From NCBI GenBank assembly GCA_023053685.1, contig JALIGW010000032.1, forward strand, positions 6,205,720 to 6,269,719: DNA of 64,000 bases, in the 5' to 3' direction. The first letter of the stretch is position 1. Every line of letters starts with the position of its first letter. Positions 33,566-40,100 of this stretch are shown here, piece after piece. Below the pieces are notes generated by a model. The model saw nothing but the letters and a program-made list of their open reading frames with translations. It was not told where the DNA came from and searched no databases. Made by a program: the position numbers and the translations under genes. Origin of the DNA: Diadophis punctatus similis. Lineage: Eukaryota > Chordata > Lepidosauria > Squamata > Dipsadidae.

Positions 33566-36500
33566 ATGAATGAATGAATGAATGAATGAATGAATGAATG
33601 AATGAATGAATGAATGAATGAATGAATGAATGAATGAATGAATGGTCCAGGTCAAGAGAGTTAGTTTAGAAAAAAGTTGCACGAACTGACAGTGAGGAGA
33701 ATCCATCAGTGGGACAGTTTGCTTCCTGGAGTTGGAAATCTCTTGCTGGAGGTTTTCAAGAAATGATTGGACAACCTTTTATCCAAGATGGATGGATGGA
33801 TGGATGGATGGATGGATCAATGGAACGGCTTGCCTCGTGGAATTGTGGGTGCTCCGTCCCTTCAAGGAAAGATTGGAGAAGCATCTGTCCGGGGTAGGAT
33901 GAGGACTCCTGCCTTGGTCAGGGGGTTGCCTAGAAGACCTCCAAGATCCCTTCCAGCCGTTCGATTCTAGGTGTAGCCTTCCCTTCTTGAAACCCCTGAG
34001 CTGATCCGTCGTAAGCTCTTTCAATCAGCTGTAGCTTATGCTTAGCAGCGTGAGGCCCGCTCACACATAAAAACAATGGGTTACTAAACAAAACACTTAA
34101 GCTGCTCAGGTAATGCTAGGAACGCCTTTGTTTCCCCACTTGAGCAAGAGAGGTTGGGAATAACCTGTCATTATGGAAAGGAGCCGCCAGCAGCCAATTT
34201 GTTGCACCAACTCCAACCTTCCTAATACATTAAGCCATAATAAGGTGCAGCCCCAGCCAGCGGATGGAGGAGGTCCCCTGCATTGAGGGCTCTTGTTCTT
34301 GGGACCCTTCTGTGAAGGTCAGGGGGCCCGAGGCTCTGGTCTGTGGACGGTCAGGGCCTTGGAGAGGACTTGAGGGCATCAGGCAGAGCTCAATGCAGCT
34401 GCCATGTCACTCCAGCAGGCAGGCCTGGCACAAGCGTTCTCCAGAGGTTGTGGGTGCTCCATCGCTGGAGGTTTTTGACTGAAATAGCCATTTGGCTGAA
34501 ATAATGGAATGGGGTGGAATGGGGTGGGGGTGGAGTGGAGTGGAAGAAGGGAAGAGGAGAGGAGAGGAGTTGGAAGGGATCCTGGAGGTCTTCTAGTCCA
34601 ACCCCCTGCTCAAGCAGGAGATCCTTTACACCATTCTGGACAAATGGTTGTCTCTTTTCTCCCCGTGCTCAAAGGCACACGGGGGGGGGGGCTAAAAGCC
34701 TGGGCTGGCCATGGTTTACGGCTCACATCTGCTTTCAGCCTCCCTGCTCGGATGTGTTTTAACAACTCAACTAGTGTTTGGTTTTGGACGATCCAATTGC
34801 AGACTGCAAACATGCCTCTCGGGCGCTTTCACCCACAAAGTCTTCCTCCCTTTGCTCTTCAACTAGGAGATGCCGTCGGCCGAGCTGGTCAAGATGAAAC
34901 AACCAGACAGGATTCACCGACGGAGCGTAAGGCTGCAGCACCCAAGGCCTCCACTGGGGGGTGCTGGGGGGGTTATTAAGGTAGTGGCTGAGACCACAGG
35001 GGGCGACTTTGTTTGCATAGGTCTGTGGACACCCTGGGAGAGGGGGGGGGTAGCCTGGGGTCTTTCCCTGCCTGGGTTGCAGTGGGGCTGCTGGGGTCTC
35101 TGCCCCTGCTTGAATACAGGAAGTCCTCGCCTTACGGCTGCAATTGAACCTAAACTCTCCACTGCTAAGGAAGACACGTTGTGAGTTGAGCTCCATTTTA
35201 TGACTTTTCTTTCCATGATTGTTTCTAAATTATTGTTAAGTGAATCATGCGGTTGTTAAGTGAATCTGGCTTCCCCAATTAACTTCGCATGTCGAAAGTC
35301 GCTGGGAAGGTTGCAAATGGGGATCACGTGACCGACCCTGGGATCAGCGGTGGGTTGCTCCCTGTTCGGCCCGGTTCTAAGAACCAGTAGCACCGGCGGC
35401 AGGAGGCTCCGCCCACCCACCCGGGATGCAGAACCGGTAGTCAAGGGTTTTAGAACCCACTCCTGCCTGGGATGCTGCAACCGTCATAAGTACACAGCAG
35501 TTGCCAGGCATCTGAATGTTGATCCCGTGACCCTGGGTAGGACAGTGGTGGGTGCTCCAACGGTTGTAAGTGTGAAGAACAATCCTAAGTCCCTTGGTTC
35601 AGTGCTGTTGTAACTTGGAACGGTCACTAAACGAATGTTTATAAGCCGAGGCCTTCCTGTAACAATCCTTTCCTAACTCAGTCTCTCTCTCCCCACGGGT
35701 CAAGTGCAAAGGAGAGGGGGTTCGGAGCTCCACTCAAGGGGGCACCCAACAGAAGCCCCCCCCCCCCGCATTCATCCACCTTGCGAAATAGCGTGCTTTC
35801 GTCCCCCTCCCCACTTCCTGCCTTTGAGGCAGACGCCGATCCCTGGAGAGTTGGGGTGTCTTTCTTAGAGGTGGTGGGGGTCGAGCTGGGGGACACCCCC
35901 ACCCCCAACCTGCTCAGTCCCTCCTTTATTTTTCAGGACACAATGGAAGAACGTGCCCGGTCGTGCATGACCCCCAAGGGATCCTGCAGAGAAATATTTG
36001 CAAAATGGAAAACGCTTGTGAGTTCTCCTTGTGGGGCCCACGAGGGTTTACACACACATCCCGCTCACATACACAGTGACCTTTGTGGCTCTAGAGCAGC
36101 GTTTCCCAATCTCGGAAACTTTAAGATGGCTGGACTTCAACTCCCAGAATTCCCAGTAAGCTGGCCGGGGAATTCTGGGAGTTGAAGTCCACCCATCTTA
36201 AAGTTTCCGAGATTGGGAAACGCTGCTCTGGATGTTGAGACACATTTAATTCTTTTAATTCTTCTTTTAATGACACTCCCAGCTCTTGGTCTTTCCCTGG
36301 GGAAATGCTTAGAGAGCTGAAGAATTCCCCATGACCCAACTGGCGAGTAGAGACCGCACGATCTGCTTCAGCCAAGTTTATCTGTTTGTTTGTACGCAAG
36401 GGGTACAAACCACCTTTGCATAGTCCTATAATGAATGCTGACCAGTATTGATGTCAAAGGCCAGTCTCACACGGGTTACACTTTCCATGTGGGATAATAG

Positions 36501-36776
36501 AGTGGCCGTCAGCACTACAGGTAGAGGCCCAGTCATAAGCTAAGGACTGTCTGCATCCGGCATGTTGCCAGTCCTCATTAAAGCCCACTAGTAGGGTGCT
36601 GTGGCTCTTTCCTTGGAGGCTGACTCAGTCCTTCTTCTCCGCAGCTTCCCGACCTCTGGACAGAAGCTCCCTGTGACCATCAAAGGAGAAACATGGTTCC
36701 TTTCGCTGCCTCTTCTCCACTCCCCCACCCACCCACCCCGGACCCCCAAGATGGCTGTGAGGCGGCCCAAGGCTGA
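21156..36776 (+). CDS. Multi-exon host gene, unrecognised product with coiled-coil-like basic region
   Basis: Predicted coding exons are 21156-21203, 22607-22673, 26139-26316, 27113-27193, 27314-27397, 34867-34926, 35937-36017 and 36645-36776. Every acceptor is AG and every donor GT (GTAAG, GTAAGT, GTGAGC, GTAGAA, GTAAGT, GTAAGG, GTGAGT). The frame stays open through all seven joins; from ATG 21167 (good Kozak, GCCATGG) the model gives 720 nt, 239 residues and a TGA at 36774-36776. Exons 4-7 are all phase 0. The N-terminal part is acidic (GEEELDEETL), followed by a hydrophobic stretch (NFISALYTALGPLLPEV), then a charged helical region (MKTKLRELGSSVSDARKRLL, then KKKLARAMQERKALREQQLR), which could form a coiled coil. 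The C-terminal part holds CMTPKGSCREIFAKWKTL and a proline-rich end. I do not recognise the family. The first exon also has a good acceptor before 21156 and the frame is open upstream of the ATG, so further 5' exons are possible (see 8076-8130). The 7.5-kb intron 5 could hide a missed exon. Confidence 0.75.
21345..21705 (+). mobile_element. CR1 3' end in intron 1 of the host gene
   Basis: The copy begins with GGCTAGTCTAGTGAAGAGAAG and contains GACATGATAGCAGTGTTCC, TCATCACTGGAGGCTTTC and GTTGGACTAGATGACC. It ends at the CR1 terminal CCAACTCTGTTA. Confidence 0.8.
22044..22438. mobile_element. pogo/Tigger-like MITE with TA duplication
   Basis: The ends are CAGGTAGTCCTCGACTTAC and GTAAGTCAAGGACTACTG, flanked on both sides by TA. 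The interior has mirrored ACTTAACAACTG-type segments and no transposase frame. It lies in intron 1 of the host gene. Confidence 0.7.
22895..23080. repeat. Palindromic repeat family copy in intron 2
   Basis: GGTCATGGTTGTCCCAAGGA, CTTCTCTTCAGAACCGAAG and GAGAAGCAAAACGTCTTC show both arms. Confidence 0.6.
23232..23533. mobile_element. Large palindromic hAT-like MITE, 302 bp, perfect 8-bp target duplication
   Basis: Ends CAGGGGTGAAATCCTCCCGG and CCGGGAGGATTTCACCCCTG are exact inverses, and nearly the whole element can fold into one hairpin with its centre at TGCATGCGCGCGCATGCA near 23375-23392. GCTGGCAC is duplicated at 23224-23231 and 23534-23541. Lies in intron 2 and is GC- and CpG-rich. Confidence 0.85.
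23584..24545 (-). mobile_element. CR1/L2-clade LINE 3' fragment
   Basis: Minus-strand reading frames match the C-terminal part of the LINE at 16-18 kb (TLLTRAYKTFARPILEYSSP; LEILGLDNLKLCHLRPDL; STVDLTPFIRG). A frame change lies between the two parts near 24180. The 3' UTR and AT-rich tail run to 23584 and are interrupted by an unrelated stretch of about 100 bp near 23702-23810. The copy is 5'-truncated. Confidence 0.8.
24985..25600. repeat. Palindromic repeat family copy split by a CR1 tail
   Basis: Arms at 25010-25140 (GGCAACTGGACTTTCTGG, GATGAGAAGTGAAATGTC) and 25540-25600 (CCAGAAAGTCCAGTTGCCTC) surround the CR1 copy at 25165-25540. The SINE at 25600 interrupts its last part, which resumes at 25929 with TATCACCTGGATGATTGAG. 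Confidence 0.6.
25165..25540 (+). mobile_element. CR1 3' end in intron 2 of the host gene
   Basis: A well-preserved tail of about 375 bp: GACATGATAGCAGCATTCCA, GTGGGCGCTCCATCATTG, GGTTGGACTAAAAGACCTCC and CCAGCTCTATTCTATTCT. Confidence 0.85.
25600..25928 (+). mobile_element. tRNA-derived SINE with 12-bp target duplication
   Basis: The head carries a polymerase III A box (TGGCTCAGTGG) and a B box-like GTTTGAATCC about 45 bases later. The body (GGCCACATGACCACGGAGAC, AACGACTAGCACGTATGTGC) ends in a CTTTACCTTTA tail. The sequence TATCACCTGGAT flanks both sides (25588-25599 and 25929-25940), which proves retroposition into the palindromic repeat there. It lies in intron 2 of the host gene. Confidence 0.8.
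26505..27004. mobile_element. pogo/Tigger-like MITE carrying an insert
   Basis: Ends CAGGTAGTCCTCAACTTAC and GTAAGTTGAAGACTACCTG are clear. TA is present only on the right side. The central part is replaced or interrupted by the fragment at 26560-26725. Lies in intron 3. Confidence 0.65.
26560..26725 (+). mobile_element. Possible BovB/RTE-like 3' fragment inside a pogo-like MITE
   Basis: The segment includes TTGGCGACAGGAAGGGTATC and ends GGGGTCGTTAAAAGAAGATG. It interrupts the pogo-like palindrome whose arms lie at 26505-26560 and 26730-27004. Identification is by memory of BovB-type tails and is weak. Confidence 0.35.
27398..28737. other. Intron 5 sequence, nothing recognised
   Basis: Contains a CA-rich, CACACA-dotted part at about 27960-28018 and otherwise no supported feature. 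An exon could be missed here or elsewhere in the intron. Confidence 0.4.
28738..29260 (-). mobile_element. Diverged CR1 fragment, antisense
   Basis: The plus strand reads as reverse-complement CR1: GTGGAACTCAAGGTGGGGC, AAACTGCATTCGCCTTCTTT, GCTGTGGCATCACCCGGCTG. The limits are uncertain because of divergence. Confidence 0.4.
29665..30145. mobile_element. CR1 tail with a second CR1 inserted in inverse orientation
   Basis: A plus-strand CR1 tail (CCATCACTGGAGGTTTTCAA at 29685) is broken after GGGGTT near 29760. From about 29768 to 30085 a minus-strand CR1 tail follows (CTTCTAGTCCAACCCCCTGC, CGATGGAGCGCCCACGATTT). The plus copy resumes near 30090 (GGGTTGAACTAGAAGACCTC). Confidence 0.75.
30440..30830 (+). 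mobile_element. Unclassified non-LTR 3' end
   Basis: The sequence GCCTTTCGCAAGGCTTTAAAA, then ACACGGCTGTGTATCC and, after an AT-rich stretch, TGGGGTGGCTATAGAAAATG looks like the 3' UTR of a reptile LINE. The tail passes into (AATG)n and then (GGAA)n. Confidence 0.4.
30826..31067. repeat. (AATG)n followed by (GGAA)n
   Basis: The AATG units begin inside a retroposon tail; the GGAA part is about 215 bp with short GGGA and GATG interruptions. Confidence 0.95.
31075..31210 (+). mobile_element. Old MIR/L2-like retroposon
   Basis: GAGTTCTAGACCTCCC, GACCTTGGGCCAGTCACTG, CTCTCAGCCCTAGGAAGG and GGCAATGGCAAACAA are typical of an abundant squamate retroposon related to that at 3.1 kb. It directly follows the (GGAA)n tract. 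Confidence 0.5.
31219..31240. repeat. Short (GA)n microsatellite
   Basis: About ten GA units followed by GGAGGGGGGGAGG. Confidence 0.8.
31380..31545. repeat. Palindromic repeat family, right arm
   Basis: GAAGAAGCTTCTTGGATGAG, AAGTCCAGCTGCCTTTTGG and GGATGATTGAGAATCTCCAT match the family. Confidence 0.6.
31546..32964. other. Intron 5 sequence, nothing recognised
   Basis: Several frames of 60-150 codons occur on both strands, but none has both splice sites in phase with the gene model or a domain. Confidence 0.4.
32965..33070. mobile_element. Degraded palindromic hAT-like MITE
   Basis: Arms GAACTTCAACTCCCAGAATT and TAGTTCTGGGAGCTGAAGTC face each other. Both ends are eroded. Confidence 0.55.
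33474..33644. repeat. (AAAT)n then (AATG)n microsatellite
   Basis: The AAAT block (33474-33566) directly follows GGGCGGCATAGAAGAACACC, a typical retroposon 3' end, and changes sharply to AATG. Confidence 0.97.
33655..33970 (+). mobile_element. CR1 3' end containing a (GGAT)n expansion
   Basis: CR1 motifs at 33690-33785 (GACAGTGAGGAGAATCCATC, GCTGGAGGTTTTCAAG) and again at 33815-33970 (CAATGGAACGGCTTGCC, GTGGGTGCTCCGTCCC). Between them lies (GGAT)n at 33787-33817. The second part repeats CR1 positions, so two copies or a duplication are joined here. Confidence 0.65.
34436..34690. mobile_element. Two short CR1 tails in opposite orientation
   Basis: 34436-34490 is plus-strand CR1 (GTGGGTGCTCCATCGCTGG). 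After a (GGAAT)-like simple stretch, 34565-34680 reads as minus-strand CR1 (GGAGGTCTTCTAGTCCAACC, TGCTCAAGCAGGAGATCC). Confidence 0.65.
35117..35659. mobile_element. pogo/Tigger-like MITE with a hAT-like MITE inside
   Basis: Ends CAGGAAGTCCTCGCCTTAC and TAAGCCGAGGCCTTCCTG are flanked by TA at 35115-35116 and 35660-35661. A second element at 35345-35465 interrupts it. Lies in intron 6. Confidence 0.75.
35345..35465. mobile_element. hAT-like MITE nested in the pogo-like MITE
   Basis: The 121-bp insert has ends CAGCGGTGGGTTGC and AGAACCCACTCCTG, and the 8 bp CCTGGGAT is duplicated perfectly at 35337-35344 and 35466-35473. Confidence 0.8.
36097..36225. mobile_element. Palindromic hAT-like MITE in intron 7
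   Basis: Ends CAGCGTTTCCCAATCTCGG and CCGAGATTGGGAAACGCTG form a perfect inverted repeat. Flanks CTCTAGAG and CTCTGGAT match in six of eight bases. Confidence 0.8.
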
Positions 36777-36801
36777 GCAGTGACCCTCCCCTGACCAACC
36801 C

Positions 36802-36807
36802 AATAAA
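36802..36807 (+). promoter_or_regulatory. Polyadenylation signal AATAAA of the plus-strand gene
   Basis: A canonical AATAAA lies 26 bases after the predicted TGA stop, giving a very short 3' UTR. Its position supports the last exon. The polypurine array begins only about 380 bases further on. Confidence 0.6.
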
Positions 36808-37044
36808 TCCATTGAGATGTACGGCCTTGGCGTCTTCTCTCGGAGCCATTGGGGAGCATTTGCATTTTTCAGAGCTTCACAGCCGAGCTGCCTTTTGGCA
36901 CAGAGCTTAAAAGGGGCTTCAAGAGATCATCAGGACGTTCCTCAAGATCCAGAGGCATCTGGGAGACACCATCACAGGCTGCCCAGATCTGCAAAATGCA
37001 GCCGGCCAGCCTCTCTGCCAAGGGACAGAAGGAAGCCAATGTCT

Positions 37045-37125
37045 TTGGAGATTCTCAGTCCTCCAGGTCAGGGTTGTCCCAAAAGTGGTTTTTTCAAGAG
37101 GCAACTGGGCTTTGTTTGTTGAAAA
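37045..37125. repeat. Palindromic repeat family, left arm truncated at the array border
   Basis: GGAGATTCTCAGTCCTCCAG, GGTTGTCCCAAAAGTGG and GAGGCAACTGGGC match the left arm; the copy breaks off just before the (AC)n run. Confidence 0.65.
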
Positions 37126-37135
37126 CCTCTTTCCC

Positions 37136-37136
<1 letters not shown>

Positions 37137-37189
<53 letters not shown>
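37137..37189. repeat. (AC)n microsatellite bordering the array
   Basis: An unbroken run of about 26 AC dinucleotides directly abuts the first GGGGGAGGGAGG sequence of the polypurine array. It follows a truncated copy of the palindromic repeat family that ends near 37125. Confidence 0.95.
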
Positions 37190-37192
<3 letters not shown>

Positions 37193-40100
37193 GGGGGGAG
37201 GGAGGGAGGGAGGGAGGGGAGGGGGGGGAGAGAGAAAGTGGAAAAGAGAGGGAGGGGGCGAGAGAGAGGGAGAGAGAAGGAGAGAGTAGGGTGGGAGAGA
37301 AAGGGGAAGAGAGAGGGGGAGAGGGAGAGAGAAAGTGGAAAAGAGAGGGAGGGGGCGAGAGAGAGGGAGAGAGAGGAGAGAGTAGGGTGGGAGAGAAAGA
37401 GGGGAAGAGAGAGGGGGAGAGGGAGAGAGAAAGTGGAAAAGAGAGGGAGGGGGCGAGAGAGAGGGAGAGAGAAGGAGAGAGTAGGGTGGGAGAGAAAGGG
37501 GAAGAGAGAGGGGGAGAGGGAGAGAGAAAGTGGAAAAGAGAGGGAGGGGGCGAGAGAGAGGGAGAGAGAAGGAGAGAGTAGGGTGGGAGAGAAAGAGGAA
37601 GAGAGAGAGGGAGAGGGAGAGAGAAGGAGTGGAGAGAGAAAGTGGGAAAGAGTGAGGGAGGGGGCAAGAGAGAGAGGGAGAGAGAAGAAGAGGGGTGGTA
37701 GAGAAAGAGGGGAAGAGAGAGGGGGAGAGGGAGAGAGAAGGAGTGGGAGAGAGAAAGTGGGAAAGAGAGAGGGAGGGGCAAGAGAGAGAGGGAGAGAGAA
37801 GGAGAGAGGGGTGGGAGAGAAAGAGGGGAAGAGAGAGAGAGAGAGAGAGAGAGAGAAGGAGAGGGGGGGAGAGAAAGTGGAAAAGAGAGGGAGGGGGCGA
37901 GAGAGAGGGAGAGAGAAGGAGAGAGTAGGGTGGGAGAGAAAGAGGAAGAGAGAGAGGGAGAGGGAGAGAGTAGGGTGGGAGAGAAAGAGGGGAAGAGAGA
38001 GGGGAGAGGGAGAGAGAAAGTGGAAAAGAGAGGGAGGGGGCGAGAGAGAGGGAGAGAGAAGGAGAGAGTAGGGTGGGAGAGAAAGGGGAAGAGAGAGGGG
38101 GAGAGGGAGAGAGAAAGTGGAAAAGAGAGGGAGGGGGCGAGAGAGAGGGAGAGAGAAGGAGAGAGTAGGGTGGGAGAGAAAGAGGAAGAGAGAGAGGGAG
38201 AGGGAGAGAGAAGGAGAGAGTAGGGTGGGAGAGAAAGTGGAAAAGAGAGGGAGGGGGCGAGAGAGAGGGAGAGAGTAGGGTGGGAGAGAAAGGGGAAGAG
38301 AGAGAAGGAGTGGGAGAGAGAAAGTGGAAAAGAGAGGGAGGGGGCGAGAGAGAGGGAGAGAGAAGGAGAGAGTAGGGTGGGAGAGAAAGAGGAAGAGAGA
38401 GGGAGAGGGAGAGAGAAGGAGTGGGAGAGAGAAAGTGGGAAAGAGAGAGGGAGGGGGCAAGAGAGAGAGGGAGAGAGAAGGAGAGAGGTGTGGGAGAGAA
38501 AGAGGGGAAGAGAGAGGGGAGAGGGAGAGAGACAGTGGAAAACAGAGGGGGGGCGAGAGAGAGGGAGAGAGAAGGAGAGAGTAGGTTGGGAGAGAAAGGG
38601 GAAGAGAGAGGGGGAGAGGGAGAGAGAAAGTGAAAAGAGAGGGAGGGGCGAGAGAGAGGGAGAGAGAAGGAGAGAGTAGGGTGGGAGAGAAAGTGGAAAA
38701 GAGAGGGAGGGGGCGAGAGAGAGGGAGAGAGAGGAGAGAGTAGGGTGGGAGAGAAAGAGGGGAAGAGAGAGGGGAGAGGGAGAGAGAAAGTGGAAAAGAG
38801 AGGGAGGGGCGAGAGAGAGGGAGAGAGTAGGGTGGGAGAGAAAGAGGGGAAGAGAGAGGGGAGAGGGAGAGAGAAAGTGGAACAGAGAGGGAGGGGGCGA
38901 GAGAGAGGGAGAGAGAAGGAGAGAGTAGGGTGGGAGAGAAAGAGGAAGAGAGAGAGGGAGAGGGAGAGAGAAGGAGTGGGAGAGAGAAGTGGGAAAGAGA
39001 GAGGGAGGGGGCAAGAGAGAGAGGGAGAGAGAAGGAGAGGGGGGGAGAGAAAGTGGGAAAGAGAGAGGGAGGGGGCAAGAGAGAGAGGGAGAGAGAAGGA
39101 GAGCGGGGTGGGAGAGAAAGAGGGGAAGAGAGAGAGAGAGAGAGAAGGAGAGTGGGAGAGAGAAAGTGGGAAAGAGAGAGGGAGGGGGCAAGAGAGAGAG
39201 GGAGAGAGAAGGAGAGGGGGGGAAGAAGTGGAAAAGAGAGGGAGGGGGCAAGAGAGAGGGAGAGAGAAGGAGAGAGTAGGGTGGGAGAGAAAGAGGAAGA
39301 GAGAGAGGGAGAGGAGAGAGAAGGAGTGGGAGAGAGAAAGTGGGAAAGAGTGAGGGCGGGGGCAAGAGAGAGAGGGAGAGAGAAGAAGAGGGGTGGTAGA
39401 GAAAGAGGGGAAGAGAGAGGGGGAGAGGGAGAGAGAAGGAGTGGGAGAGAGAAAGTGGGAAAGAGAGAGGGAGGGGGCAAGAGAGAGAGGGAGAGAGAAG
39501 GAGAGAGGGTGGGAGAGAAAGAGGGGAAGAGAGAGAGAGAGAGAGAGAGAGAAGGAGAGGGGGGGAGAGAAAGTGGAAAAGAGAGGAGGGGGCGAGAGAG
39601 AGGGAGAGAGAAGGAGGAGTAGGGTGGGAGAGAAAGAGGAAGAGAGAGAGGGAGAGGGAGAGAGTAGGGGGGAGAGAAAGAGGGGAAGAGAGAGGGGGGA
39701 GGGAGAGAGAAAGTGGAAAAGAGAGGGAGGGGGCGAGAGAGAGGGAGAGAGAAGGAGAGAGTAGGGTGGGAGAGAAAGGGGAAGAGAGAGGGGGAGAGGG
39801 AGAGAGAAAGTGGAAAAGAGAGGGAGGGGGCGAGAGAGAGGGAGAGAGAAGGAGAGAGTAGGGTGGGAGAGAAAGAGGAAGAGAGAGAGGGAGAGGGAGA
39901 GAGAAGGAGAGAGTAGGGTGGGAGAGAAAGTGGAAAAGAGAGGGAGGGGGCGAGAGAGAGGGAGAGAGTAGGGTGGGAGAGAAAGGGGACGAGAGAGAAG
40001 GAGTGGGAGAGAGAAAGTGGAAAAGAGAGGGAGGGGCGAGAGAGAGGGAGAGAGAAGGAGAGAGTAGGGTGGGAGAGAAAGAGGAAGAGAGAGAGGGAGA

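Noticed and set aside
37137..37189. Telomere- or centromere-type satellite at the array border
   Set aside because: The border is an ordinary (AC)n run and no TTAGGG repeats occur; GTAGGG marks are spaced about 100 bp apart and not in tandem.
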